DNA from: Diaporthe sp. PMI_573
Taxonomy: Eukaryota > Ascomycota > Sordariomycetes > Diaporthales > Diaporthaceae
Assembly (NCBI GenBank): GCA_021399435.1
Contig: JAJTUP010000017.1
Span: forward strand, 558,001-622,000
Direction: 5' to 3'
DNA: 64,000 nucleotides
Made by a program: the position numbers and the translations under genes. The notes beneath the pieces are model-generated. The model was not told the origin of the DNA, made no database searches, and saw only the letters and a program-made list of their open reading frames with translations. This document shows, piece after piece, positions 1-11,984 of this stretch; position 1 is the first letter of the stretch; the number at the start of each line of letters is the position of its first letter.

Positions 1-1332
1 TTTGAAGTCTGGCACGCCCTTATAGGCGCGAAGAACGGTTATTTTGAGAGTATTGTCACCCTTGTAGCCGTGGCTAAGTGCCTGTTGGCATAGCTAAAGC
101 TTGTCCAGTAGGGCTTGTAGCACTTCTTGTGGGTTTTTCTCAGCGTTTTTGGGGTCTTTGCACATGTTAGAGAAGGTTAGGCTGGTCTAGTTACTAAAGT
201 ACTGCTAATAGTTAGTATCGGTATTAAAATAGGTCTTTAGCTTGGCGTATACCTGGGCGAAGCTATTGTTGATACTAATATATGTAAGATAGTACTTTTT
301 GGCACGGTTAGTGAGAATCTGGGGAAGTAGGGCATGAAATTGGCTAGGGTCGACCTTATTAAAGTAGTAGATATTTAAAAATACCTTGATTTTGTCGTCT
401 AAGAAGTTGTACAGGTCACCACTCTACTTCTGCGCTGGGTCCCAGCTCTTAAGAAAGCAAGCTATCTATTCTGGCTCTATTTAAACGTTAGGCACGTGGC
501 GAGGAGGGAGGCCCTGGTAGTCGTTCCATGGTTGGGGCTAATGGCAGTATGGCATTGGCGTCTGGGCCGGGTATTCCTCCCGTGGGTCGTGGGGAGCCTC
601 AGGCTGAAAGGGGTTGTAAGGGGTCCCGGGGGCTCGTGATAGTTGCCGGCCGGCCGGGCCCGGTGTTGCGTCCCGCCAGGTAACCGCCGGGGCCGGGGTG
701 GTGGTCGGCGGCCGGGTCGGGTGTTCTACCGACTCGACGATAGGGGCAAAAGGGGGCCCGCCGCCTAGGGCGGAAGGAGCTGGCGTTTGGATATCCCTTC
801 CGGGCGGTCTTTGAAATCGTTGTGCCATCCTTAATTTGGGCGCGAATTTAACCTCGTGGGCCTTGTCTTCCGGCCACTTGGGACAACGTTCTTTGTCAAG
901 AAGGGAAACAAGTTGGTCAACCGTACGGGTACTTCTTCCGTTGCCCGAGAAGATGCCGTGGGCCTGGAGGAAGCATCGTAGCTCTAACCACCAGCGGCTT
1001 TCGACGGCTTTGAAGCTATCGATAGTCTATCTCTTGAAATAGGCCTGATACTCGTAGAGAAGATTGCTGTCAACAAGGTTGATCTGTTGTAGCTTGTCCA
1101 TAGCTTTGAATAGATATGTTGTCATGTTTGTTTTGTCCCTATCTAAAGGGTTACTTGGTGTGTCCTATTGAGTAAAGTCGATCCGGGTCTAGCTATTAGC
1201 AGGCATGGTGTACTGCTTGGGAAGGGAGTCTAAGTAGACTTGAAGACGGTCTGAGGGGCGCCACCCCATTGTCGTGCTAGTGCCTGCCGCTGGGGGTACG
1301 CTTCGGGACGAAGAAGAAGAAGCCTCGGCCAT
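1..1332 (-). pseudogene. Gag-like retrotransposon protein, stop-riddled relic, cut by left window edge
   Basis: Read on the minus strand from an ATG at about 1332, one frame stays recognisable to the left edge but is broken by roughly ten TAG/TAA stops. It begins with a serine-rich stretch (MAEASSSSSRS), has a proline-rich middle (the clean 538-828 segment) and then a helical Gag-type core containing KKYYLTYISINNSF, YAKLKTYFNTDTN and LRAYRGVPDF. This arrangement fits the nucleocapsid/Gag ORF of fungal LTR retrotransposons. Stops sit where CAG or TGG would be expected, as produced by CpA to TpA change on either strand (RIP). Any pol part would lie beyond the window. No LTR was identified. Function is surely lost; the family call is from motif resemblance only. 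Confidence 0.6.
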
Positions 1333-1740
1333 CTTCTAGTACTTCCGGGCGAGAAGATCTCGTCTTCTGAGCGAGAAGAAAAGAGGGGGACCAACCACTG
1401 GGTGTAGTTCCTGTTGTGGTTAAGGATGGCTATTTGGGCCTACCGGAGGGGGGGGGGGACCACCAGATGAAGGAGGAGGACCACTAGAAGAAGGAGCAGG
1501 ACCAGCCGCCACGGTATTCACGCTTCTTCAGCAGGTGGTTTGTTTGTTTACTTCCGGGAGACTAGAAGAAGGAGAAGGCGAAGGCGAACAAGTTGAAGGC
1601 GATGAAGGGTAAGGAGCCGCCGCCGCCGTAGTTGGCGACGTCGGCTTTGACGCGAATAGTGGTGACGAGAACCAGCACACCGCCGCAATGGCAAGTGGCG
1701 AAGAGATCTGGATGAGAGAGAGAAAGAGAGAGAGGCACCG

Positions 1741-1839
1741 TTGCCCGCTGCCACCGAACAGCGGTGATGGCGCCGGGGCAGGACAGCCGGCACGCCGTTG
1801 CCCGCTGCCACCGAGCAGCGGTAATGGTGTCGGGGCAGG
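1741..1839. repeat. 57-bp direct repeat, two copies
   Basis: The block starting ttgcccgctgccaccga at 1741 recurs at 1798 with a few transition differences, giving a period of 57 bp (19 codons). On the minus strand it encodes a repeated Pro/Gly/Ser/Gln/Arg segment ending GGSGQR. It lies upstream of the Gag relic, and the differences between copies are C/T or G/A, consistent with later RIP-type mutation. Confidence 0.7.
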
Positions 1840-2719
1840 GGCGTCGTCGTTAGCAGCGACGAGGTAGCCGTAGCCTTCCCGGTGGCCTCGGATCTGTAGA
1901 AAAGAGGGTATCGTGACACTCACTGCTACGGCTTATGACCGGCACAAGAACCATTCACCCGTAGGTGGTGGTTTTCGGCAAACGGCAACTATTACTGTGT
2001 AGACTAACGGGTAGAGTTGCCCTTTTGAGTGGTTATCTTGGTCATATACCGCTAAAACGCAACAAAAGAGGGGTAGGTGAGGGTTTTGGCGTTTCGGGCA
2101 CGGTTTTGGGTGTTCCGAGCGGCTGTGCCAAGTGGCCAAAGGAGCGTAAGGGGGCCCGGGCAAGAGGTTTGTGTGTAAACGGTAGGGTAAGTGCTTGAGG
2201 TCAGTATCTGCCCTGCCGGTAGTTGTTTAGGTGGCAAGAAGGCCACTGTTTGGTGAGAAGCCCTTTTGTAGAAGAAGGGGAAGGGGCAAAGAACGAGGTC
2301 GGTGAGGGTGTTCTTTGCTTGAGGGAAGGGTATGGTGATGGCGTAGGGAAGGCGCGATGGTGCGTACCGCTAAATAGTCGGTTCTTTATGTAGAAGGTCG
2401 TCGTCGGCACAGACGGGTTTATACGGGCGGCGGTTGTCTTCTTGTGATACTTTGTGGCGGAGGGCCCGGATCTTCTTTTTTGGAAGTAACGCCAGGAAGG
2501 AATTTCTGGTTTTCAATGGCTGGATCTCCTGGGGTACTAGCAACGACGGCTGCCTGGTCTGGTTATTGGTTAGTGGTGGCTGCTTCCTTTCGATCGTGTA
2601 GCGTAGATATTGCGGTCTGCTTTGTCGGCTGTTGACTGCTTGCTGGCTGATAAGGTTGGCGAAGGTCTGGCGATGGATCTACCTCTTTGGACCTAGCTGT
2701 TAGGGACTGACGGGGTAGT

Positions 2720-3760
2720 TAATTACTGATCAGTGTTGGTATGGCCCTGACTGCCAAGGGTTAGGGGTCTTTGTACGTGCAAATAGGGGCGAGCAAAAGG
2801 AACCACTGTATGTGTCTGGGTACGGGTTTGAATTCTTGCTACGGAAAGAAGAAGAGAGGTTATCGCCATCGTGGGCGCCGAAGCACTTGGTGTAGTGGCC
2901 AGCCCTCTGCTGACTAAGCCAGACCGGCCCTTCTGATTGGCCACAGCCGGGCCGGGCGTGCGGTCCCTTCAACGGTCACCAAATCCACAATTTCATTGCT
3001 TTGGCTGTTGTACGGTATGGTTTGAAGGGTTGTTGTTGTCTTGGTCTGAAGGAAATTCGCGCTAAGGAATAGTGGTTGTTTAGCCGAAAAGGGGTTTGCG
3101 GTAAAGATTGGTGATTATACGAAGTCCTCTGGCGGTTCTTAAAGTTTAAGCTGTACCTCCTGTCTACAAAATTAATTCCAGCTTCTTTGTGCGCCATAAA
3201 TTGTTAAACTAAGTTTCTCTCTATAGCCACCTGCAGGGCTGCACGAAGATCTGCGAAGAGGGCCTCGCATGTAGGCTTCTAGTTTATTATAGCTGGTTTC
3301 AACTCCAGCACCGCGCAGCATGCTCTAATAACTATTGTGCGTAGCACAATTTCGCCCTAGTACCCCTCTCCTAGAGCTCATTGTACAAGCTATAGTTTAT
3401 CTAAAAGGGTTTCTAAAACCTCTAGTAAGGTCTTGTCTAGGTTTTCTTTCCTTACTCGCATAAATAACAAGGTTATCCAGTCTACCCAGTACTAGCTATG
3501 GTTCATTATTGTGTTAAAGTATGTATCTATGAGGTTATACACTTCGTCCCACCTCTTGTCTGGCCCAATGTGGTATATATAGAAGTTTTCTACGCAACCA
3601 GAGAGGATATCTGGAAAAACTGTATGGTATTGATCTTCAGTGATTTACAGTCGTCTGTAATAACCAATAAAGATTCGTACCTTGTCGTATAGTAGGTCGT
3701 AGGGCTTGCCGGTATAGTTCCTGTCTTTTCTCCACCCCTTCTAGAAGGTAGATACTTATT
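2720..3760 (-). pseudogene. Second Gag-like retrotransposon relic
   Basis: A minus-strand frame with many stops contains the same kind of Gag core as the relic at the left edge: YDKVRIFIGYY near 3700, LLEVLETLLDKL near 3420 and GEIVLRTIVIRACCAVLEL near 3330. The downstream part (2730-2970) is Cys/His-bearing and may be the remains of a zinc-knuckle region. Sequence divergence from the left relic shows this is a different element of the same broad family, in the same orientation. AT-rich sequence up to about 4470 may belong to it; a short open stretch at 4278-4466 is unassigned. No LTRs or pol were seen. Confidence 0.5.
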
Positions 3761-4988
3761 GAGGGTCTATTAGCCTGTTATGGACAATTTGAGTTAGAGG
3801 TAGGTCATATAGTACATTATCTATATAGACTAAATGTACTGTAAGCACCATACCATGTTGTTGTGGAAAATTGCCTACCTCTTGTATGTATCTTGTTTCC
3901 GGGAGTGTTTATCGCACGGCTTATACTTTAATGATAGGTGCTTGAAGATTTTGTAATATCTTATACGACTGTATTTGGGGCAGTGGTTTGATTGTCTGTT
4001 ATATATGGGCTGGTTTTAGTACTTGTAGTGGGTAGTTTTCTGCTGCCTTCTCGGCTTTGATGAGTTATAGAATCTGACTAGTATAGGGACCCTTTGATAT
4101 TAGAATTCCTCTTGCCTTAAGGAGATTTAGGAGTACTTTCTTAAATATACGGTCTACTTTATTGAATTAATAGGAAGTCTACCCTTTAAAGTCATTAACC
4201 AGAGACCCTAGTATGTTGGCTTTACTTAGGTCTAGATGAATAATATTTATTATAATTTATGCAAAGTATATAGTAAGCTAGGTATCGTTTAGTAGGGTAT
4301 CTAGGTCAATATCTAGGTCCCAGTACCTTAGATTTATCGTGCTTTGCCATACTTTCAGTAGTATTATACTTCCTTTGCTCATTTCTTTATATGTTGCTTG
4401 GTTCCAGCTACTTAAGCCTGCTGCTATGGCCAAAGCTGATAGTTCTAGTGTATTAGAGGATGACATCTTGTATGGTGTTTTGTTAGCTTATTCGCGCAAT
4501 GTCTTCTTTATCATGTAGTAGCACACACAGCTTTTTCCTAGTCGTATAAGGTCTTGGCTACAGATACGTTCCGTCTAGCGTTCAGTATAGCAGTCTTGAT
4601 TCGTATAATGTCAAGAAGATTTCGTCTTCTAGGGGTGTTCTCTTCCTTCTTGACTAGCGGGGAGGTCGAGATAGCCTCTGGGCTTTTAGTACAAGCATAC
4701 GATTCTAGTTACTTCTACGTCCCGTCTAGCATTCTGTAGCTATAACTATAGAGTCGTACCGGTACTCGTCTCTTCACTCTTGCTAATCTATAATTACACC
4801 AAGCAATTACTAATCAGTGTTGAATGGCCTTTGCCATATAGCGTAATGTACGTATGTATGTATCTATGCAATTGGTTCTGAATTCGTTAATGTCTATCTA
4901 AACTATAAAACAAGCGGGGAAGCTTGTACACAGACCTCTTAGGTCTGCATACACTCCCTTGCTAGATTAGTCATCATCCCTAGCCAAG

Positions 4989-7382
4989 ATGGCTATGTGC
5001 GATCAGCCTTAGTACTATTCCAATAGATATAATACTTATAACGATCTAAAGGCTAATTTAAATAAAGCTACAAGCTTTACTAGCTGGCTAACGGTAAAGC
5101 ATTATATAAAGCTGAATTATATAATATTATTATATAGCCAAGGCGCCTAGCGCCTATTAACAGCTATAATAATTAACATCTTAATAATTAAAGCCGGCTG
5201 CAAATAGTTAGTAGTTACCTATGTAATAAAGAAGACGTTAAATAAGTAGAAGCTTGTTATCTATAAGTATAGATATATCTATTATAGCCTTTAGGAAGTC
5301 CCTGAAGCCCAGCATGGCTAGGCGAAGCTATCTAAAGCACACCTTGTATTTCTGGCCTAGGCGGCACGTAATTTAATAAACGCTATGCTGAAACAACTTA
5401 AAACACTACTTCGCCAGTAGTACCCTATAGTTTAGCTTAGGCCAAATACCCTTAAGAACTAGCTACAGAGCTTTTAAAAAGATAAGCAGGGTATCTATAC
5501 TCTGTCTCAAGCAAAGTTAGACTGGCTAGAGAAGAAGGACTACTGGTACCGCTTTACTTAAGACGAGAAGAATAACATTACGGGCATCCTTTAGTATAGC
5601 CAGCAGCAGATAGCGTGGCTTTAAGAACAACGTTTCTCGTATAGCATATTACTCGATTACACATACTTAACTAATAACAAAAAAATGCCGTACTTTTAAG
5701 GCACGGCGCTAATCTATACAAAGAAGATTCTGCCGCTATTTTAAGGCGTTATCGACAACGAGAGAGAGAGCAGCTTTAGGTAGCTTTTCGAGCAAGTCTA
5801 CCTCCTGCTTTGCTACTGCAAAGCCAACAACCTGACCCTCTTTATTACCGACTACAATAATGCCCTAATTAATGCCCTTAAGTCTAAATTTCCTTACACA
5901 CAATACTAGCTATGTGTCTTCTATATAAATATAAACGTTATACTATACATTAAGAAGAAGTAGCGAAAGCCAGTAGGTTTAACGGCAGCAGAAGTAGACG
6001 ATAATGAAGCCAAAGATGTCGAAGAAGAGAAGGAAGCCGCGAAAGCCGAAGAAGCTACGGAAGCCAGGCTTAATGCACCGGCGAAAAACACGGCCACGAT
6101 ACCCAAGAAGGTCCTAAACAACGTCCCCTACACTTGACAGGCCTTATTTGACCTCCTTAAGTTTATAGAGTACTCTATAGATTGTGAGGTCTACAAGACA
6201 GCATGGCAGCACCTTTAAAAAAAGTTTTCAAACCAGACAGCTATTATAAACTATCTAAAGACCTACTATATTGATGACGACAAGAAGATTGTCGCCAAAT
6301 GGGCCGGCCACCAGACCTGCAAAACCCTTAACTTTGGCTTACAGACTACCTCCTCTATAGAGCGTATGTACCGGAAAATCAAGGTTTACTTAGGCTACAG
6401 GCTAGGGAATCTTCTCTACTTGGCCAAGGCTATATACAAGGCTATTAAGGATACTACTAAGGAGCTTTGTTTCGAGGATGCCCGCCAGAAGACATTTTTG
6501 CTTTAGAAGTTTAATAGGCAGAAGTGGCTAAGAAGGGTTTCTCACCAGGTATCGTGGCCAGCACTAAAGCTTCTTGCGAATGCTAGGTAGCATGCTTTAA
6601 AGATACTTTAAAAAAAAGCCCTACAAGGCTACTGTACGGCTTCAAGCTGCAACTACCCTATCTATACTTAGTACGGCTTAATTTGTGCTAATTGAATGGC
6701 CGATAGAGAGGAAGCAGACCTTCCTCTCGAAAAGGCAGACATTCACAAAGTTTACTGGCTTAACCATAACCTTTTACTTAAAAACCCGCTCCTCACGGTC
6801 CTCTCGCCAAATAAGGTCACAGCAATAAAGGGGAGACCTTGTAAGATAGCCACGTTTATAGCCGACAAGAAAGGCATCTTTTAAAGCAGTACCAGCCATG
6901 GGAAGGCCGTAATAGGCAACAGGACGACGTTAACAACAACCAGTCTGGGCAGTAAGGCTGGCAATAAAACAAGGGCAACGACAACTTTAATTTAGCACAT
7001 TAACTCGGCCTTTGAGTATAATGACTCGACCCTTTAGTCCCTAGATGAAGAGGACAGCCGTAGCAGCGGTGGCCAGCGAGAAGCTGTTTGGCGAGACTAG
7101 CAACTAGTGGTCGGCCTCACAAAGCAAAGCAACCGCCAGCCTCAGAAGCGAAGAGCCGAAGGCACGGCATCGCCAGCGGCTACACCCTCAAGTTTAAGGC
7201 CAACGGCTAAAAAACAGCGGACGGGGGCACGGAGGACTATCAACCAGCTACCATGCGTAGACCTTACGGCTAACGACATTAACGACGACGGCAAGGGCGC
7301 CGGCGGCGGCGAGGGCGCCAAGGAAACGCAGGACGAGATTGTCGCCGTGATGCCCGGCTTTATTGACTTACTATTCGACTAG
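4989..7382 (+). pseudogene. Mutator-like (MULE) transposase relic
   Basis: One plus-strand frame from an ATG at 4989 to a stop at 7380-7382 can be followed through more than fifteen TAG/TAA/TGA stops. It carries the layout of fungal MULE transposases: an N-terminal FAR1-like part, the first catalytic Asp in SILLDYTYLTNNKKMPYF (about 5655), a second in LFITDYNNALINALKS (about 5840), a zone matching the usual LCxWHINKNV block (LCVFYININV, about 5915), then a Lys/Glu/Ala-rich segment and a basic C-terminus that is still open (7107-7382). Most stops replace Gln or Trp codons, and the segment is AT-rich, as expected after RIP. I could not define terminal inverted repeats. The element is dead. Confidence 0.65.
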
Positions 7383-7414
7383 ATGGGTCACGTGGGCGAC
7401 GACGTGGGCATCGT

Positions 7415-7510
7415 GGGCACCGTTTGCCAATACTTGGGTCTAATAGTGCTTATTTGCTTGATTTGGGCACTGTTTGCCAACACTTGGGTCAAATGGTGCT
7501 TATTTAGTGC
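7415..7510. repeat. 50-bp direct repeat next to MULE relic
   Basis: A unit beginning gggcaccgtttgccaa at 7415 is repeated at 7465 (gggcactgtttgccaa), including the following acttgggtc and gtgcttattt blocks. The period is 50 bp. It lies directly after the transposase stop and may be part of the element's subterminal region. Confidence 0.7.
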
Positions 7511-8937
7511 CCTTAAGTATGTGGGAATAGTGGCATGCAGCGGCATGTTAGTCGATATAGTCACATTAATTTTTTGTATGGCGAACCCATAGTGTTTTTT
7601 AATTCGGGCACATGGGGCGGCATGATTAGTCATGAAATTGGGCGCGCCATCCATTTTTTTGGGCGCGAATATCCGCATTCTTATTAATAGGCGTGGCCAC
7701 TGCACGTAAGGAGTTACCCTAGACCTTAGTGCTAGTGGCGTGCGCGCCAAAAGATGAGTTTGGTAGCCGTGAGTCGATTTTTTAGGCTATTTTAAGACCC
7801 TAACTTCGTACCTCTGCATTACCCTTATTTCTTACCCAAAAGGCATGTAACTTAGTTTATTAGATAGCCTGATTTCTGAAGTTTATCTGTATTTAGTTTG
7901 GTTACTGTCAGGGTTAGGGTTGGCTGGCTATTTAAAGCCAAAGATAGTGGGTCTGAGGGCCGAATTTTCCGGCCTCTCTATCTGCGCACCAGAGCCAACC
8001 CACGCGTGCCCGCGGGTGAGACAATGTCGGAGGGACTGTGAGGAGGGCTGACAGAAGCCCACTCGAATTCAATACAAAGTTGTCCGAACCACTCTCAAGC
8101 ATTCCAACAAGGCCTCCAGGCACCCTACTGCTACCTGACCCATTCGATCCACTAACCTTCAGATCAGTGAATTCGGATATGTGAGTCAGGAAATCGGAGC
8201 CATACTCCTCTCACAGGCCGTCGTTGCTCTTATCGCTCAGGTGAAGATTGTACCTCGCTTGGTAGATTGGGCAGGGCCCTTGAAAGCATTCAGAGTCGTC
8301 TTTGGAGTAGACCCAGCTTCTTATCTATCTTTTGATTCCATTGATTCCGTTTTTGGCCTCACCGTACCGATTATCAAGGTGTCATTCAGTCTTTATGCCA
8401 CAGCAGTTCTCTCTCCTGTTGGCTACATTTACTCTGTTATTCTGTCGGCTGTCCCGAGCTGCATGTATGATTTCAATGTCCGGTTACATCAATTTAATCC
8501 AGGATCGCAAATACAACGCCATCATCAGAGTTCCTGTCCCGATATTCTGGCGTTTCCGCATCAGTTTCACGCCTCGCGCCGTCCGCGGGGCCCCTGGTGG
8601 TCGGAAAAGCTTTCTGCTCTGGGCTTTGATGTCGGACGTGGCAGTGAAATCGTGTCCTCGGCGTTAGGAGGGTGGCATTGATTGGAGCTTTAGAATCTCT
8701 TCTTCTCAAAAACTACTCATGATTGGATTAGAAATCAGCAGATTGTCCAACGAATTTTCGAGAGCTACATGGATCAGTCCCGGTGAATTGAGGTCTTGTC
8801 ACTTCGGCGGCCGCCCGTTACGTTTCTCGTCCCTCATCCTCTCTAATCAACAGTGCGTGAGGATGTGCACTGGCTTCCATGGTTTCCACTTCTTCCTTGA
8901 GTACCGACCATATATTGCCTGGTTATTTAATTGCTAT
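7511..8937. other. Intergenic, no supported gene
   Basis: The transposon-derived AT-rich zone ends near 7.9 kb and base composition returns to normal. Open frames of 166 and 111 codons overlap one another at 8181-8681 on the same strand and show no recognisable domain or splice structure. I see no gene here. Confidence 0.5.
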
Positions 8938-10603
8938 CTATCTGCTCATCCTTGATTCCCTTCTTTCAGGATTCCAGTCATTGTTCTTTCTGGCATTTGG
9001 GTCCAAGGAACTAGTTATGACTCCGATTTCTTGTGTCTTGCTAATCCAAAGCCTTGGTGATGCCGGTGGGCTAGTATCTGCTCGAGACCATCTTCTATTA
9101 CTTTTGTATTTGGTGCACATAAGTGTTGTGTAGTGCCTGATTGTAGGCAAGACCTTGTCTGTGAGCTGCCTTATGGCTGGTAGGCAGGCAATGATAAAGC
9201 AGGCTGTGAGTTCAATATAGACAGCGTAGTATGTGGCCCAAGTAAGCGAAGGGAATGTAGTCTCCTTGGCTGAAAAAGACATCAGAATCTCGCCCTTTTG
9301 GTTTAGAAATCTCGATGGGGTACTCACTGTCGTCTGAAAGACGCCAAATGATGAATCGGAAGAGTGCTGAGCAGAATGTCCTGAAGTCACGTTGTTAGAG
9401 ACAGCAAGTCTAATAAAAAGCTGAATATGTGGCCGGAAAACAACTTGCAAGAAACCAGTAGCAAAGACAGCTATCACGCTGAGTCTCTTCGCGGCTTTCA
9501 TCTGCAATTTCCATACCAAAAAGGCTGCCAAGGTGACCAACCAAAGGTCCAGCGCCGCATTGAGGGCTGAGTATGCGCCTGAGCCATCGAAGGCATCGTG
9601 ATAGGTACATTCTTTGCCTTGGTCAAAAGTCCACTCGCAGTAGAGAGGCTGAGAAACAAAGCACTGAGCAATGACGTAAGCGATGGCCAGGCTAATATTG
9701 AAGAGATGCGTTCCCCAGAGGACTCTTCTGATATGCGGGCCGTCGAAAATACGTTGGTAAAAGAATATGATAGACATCTTTGTCACGGCCAGAGTGATGG
9801 CGTAGAGTTGCGCGCGCGCAAAGTTGACTTTGTAGAACCTGGGTAGTTTCTCGAAATCCAGATCCCAGAAATGAACGTAGCAACCGATGACACCCTCTAC
9901 GCATCAAGTCAGCTATTTCGGAGACATCAGAGGGCGGCAATGCAAAGAGCAGCTTACGAAGAATACAAACAACGAATTGCGCAATAAGAAGGACCTGCTC
10001 AACCACGTTCGCATCAGTCGATTACTTGTTTTCCGGGTTCAATCTTACGTAGGCGGCGACACAGGTTGCATCATCTTTGTACCATTGGCCCAAGCCGAAC
10101 AACCGAGTCGTAATCCGTGGGATGAAGAATAGAGTCTGTACGACGAAAAGAATGACAGCCGTAACTTTGTATTCGGGATCGACTGTCGAAATCGGGCGTG
10201 GAAGCTCGCATTTGTAGTACAGCTGTCGCCAGTTCACTACCGATGCGTTCAGTATCAGTAAAGACTCAAATGGGGCCGTAGACTCCAGAAGATATGGCGT
10301 GAACTTGCTGTGATACTCTGTTGCTACTAGGCACTCATCGAACATGCAGATCTCGAGGTCATGGAGGTGGGTGTCGCATGCGCACTCGCCGTGCTCTGTA
10401 GAATTGCATATCGATTCATAGCAGAAGGTCTGAGGCCCGGCGTCAACATCTATTCTACAATGAACTGGAATGAGGCCGACAGGACTTACGCCACAAATGC
10501 TTGTCGTCCACGTAGTGATATCTCTTTTGTAGGAGATGACCGGATGGATGAGAAAGAGAAACAGCGCAGCCAAAGCCGCAAATCTCTTGGGAAATGCTGA
10601 CAT
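8938..10603 (-). CDS. CFEM/Pth11-like integral membrane receptor (putative GPCR)
   Basis: Six exons on the minus strand: 10603-10490, 10429-10049, 9994-9958, 9896-9449, 9380-9328, 9269-8938 (about 454 aa). The start at 10603 gives a signal peptide (MSAFPKRFAALAALFLFLI); an ATG 17 codons upstream is possible but places the hydrophobic stretch internally. Removing the first intron yields a compact cysteine cluster (SICGTFCYESIC, then ECAC and EICMFDEC) resembling a CFEM domain, outside the membrane. A seven-helix rhodopsin-fold part follows, with ARAQLYAITLAVTKMSIIFF and the late helix motif ATYYAVYIELTACFIIACLP, and a hydrophilic cytoplasmic tail. In plant-pathogenic fungi Pth11-type receptors sense surfaces; the ligand here is unknown. 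The intron 9448-9381 appears to use a GC donor (gcaagt) with a CTAAC branch site. Confidence 0.82.
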
Positions 10604-11195
10604 TATACACGATGGAGGACCCAGTTGACGTCCCGATATGGGACAAGAGCGCAAGTAAAAGTGATCCGAGCGTCAGAGGGTAGCCTGCAGAGCAAGAGAT
10701 AGCTCTCGCGTTTATGTGCGCTCAACCACAAAACGAGAACCCTGTTTGTCTGCAGTTCAACATGCTGTATGGGAACAGTACTTGTGGGTTCGCATTCCTG
10801 GCCATCGAAGCGGATTGTACTACGAAAGTGACGGGACGGCAGATCAGAACGACGGATGCGGAGATTCTGTTCAAGAACCCCACACCGACCGATTCAAGGC
10901 GGCATTTTGGCCCCCATTGGCCCCCCATATGCCCAGTAATTGTGGCATTGTCAGATCCCGTGCATGCTGACCGGGCTTATTTATATTTGTTGTAGCGCCG
11001 GCAAGTGCAGAGGGACATCTACGAGCACTCGGTAAATCAAGAGTAAGCTGAGCATCGATTACCCTAGTGCCGGATATAAGTCATTAGAATGTCGGAGGTC
11101 CCGTCCTTGACATTCAGCGAAAGTGGACTAGGCTACTGGGGAAACAAGTTTTCGTGTTACACCTGCCACAATGCCGGCTCGGTACAAAGCCGTCA

Positions 11196-11984
11196 CTAAT
11201 TGCAGATATACGGCGCCTTGCCCACAAACTTCTCCGCGGTGATCTCCTCCACCACCCATTGCGCGATGCTAGCTCTGCTGATGCCAAGTGTGTCCTCGCC
11301 AGACCCAGTGTACGTCGCCTTGACGGGCTGAGCCGGACCATTATTCAGCCAACCGACGCGGAAGAGAGTCCACCTCAGCGTGTCCGTGGATATCGCTGAG
11401 GCAGTGTCGCCGATGGCTATCATCTCGTGGTAGGCGCTTCCGCCAATCAACTTGACCACCGCGACCGAAGCGGACCACTTGAGGCCGCCCTTGTCCTGGG
11501 GTTGCGGGAACGACGGAGTGGTTAGGACCAGGGCGCGCTTGATGCCGTACTTGATGACCTTGGGTAGGAACTCTTGATAGAAGGCTCCGTATGGCTTGAT
11601 AACATACGCATCAGTATTCGTGTGTCCAATGGTCTGCAGCAGTTCCACATACCGCGCCGTCGGGCATTTTCACCGGTCCCATGAATGTGGCCAACACGTC
11701 GGCGCCAGACTTGGCCGCCTTTTCCCTGGCCACTGGGTCCGCGAATTCACCTTGGATAATTGACACCTTTGGCGAGTCCTTGATATTGGGAGGTAATTTG
11801 CTTGGCGTGCGTGCGAAGATGACCAGGGAGTGGCCAGCCTTGAGAGCTTGGTTGCAGAACTCCACTCCGCTTGGACCTGCTCTTAAAATCAGTGTTCAAC
11901 TTCCAGTGAGGTTTATTCTGATTTTGGTGATCGTTTGCGAGACCAACCTGTTGCACCGAGCACAAGAATTGACTTGCTTGACAT
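11196..11984 (-). CDS. NAD(P)-binding oxidoreductase, NmrA/isoflavone-reductase-like
   Basis: Three exons on the minus strand: 11984-11948, 11876-11653, 11594-11196, giving about 219 aa. The N-terminus MSSKSILVLGATGPSGVEF is a Rossmann-fold dinucleotide-binding start (GATGPSG) created exactly by removing the first intron. A second strand and turn (LVIFARTPSKLP) and a GADVLATFMGP segment follow the usual extended SDR/NmrA order. The second intron (gtatgt to atcaag, CTGAT branch site) removes an in-frame stop and joins to PYGAFYQEFLPKVIKYGIKR. The product is probably a small soluble oxidoreductase or NADP-sensing regulator; no catalytic Tyr-x3-Lys can be assigned with confidence, and the substrate is unknown. 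It is tandem with the receptor gene downstream, 592 bp away. Confidence 0.8.

Noticed and set aside
8181..8681. 166-codon plus-strand frame
   Set aside because: No recognisable domain, and a second frame overlaps it; context is intergenic.
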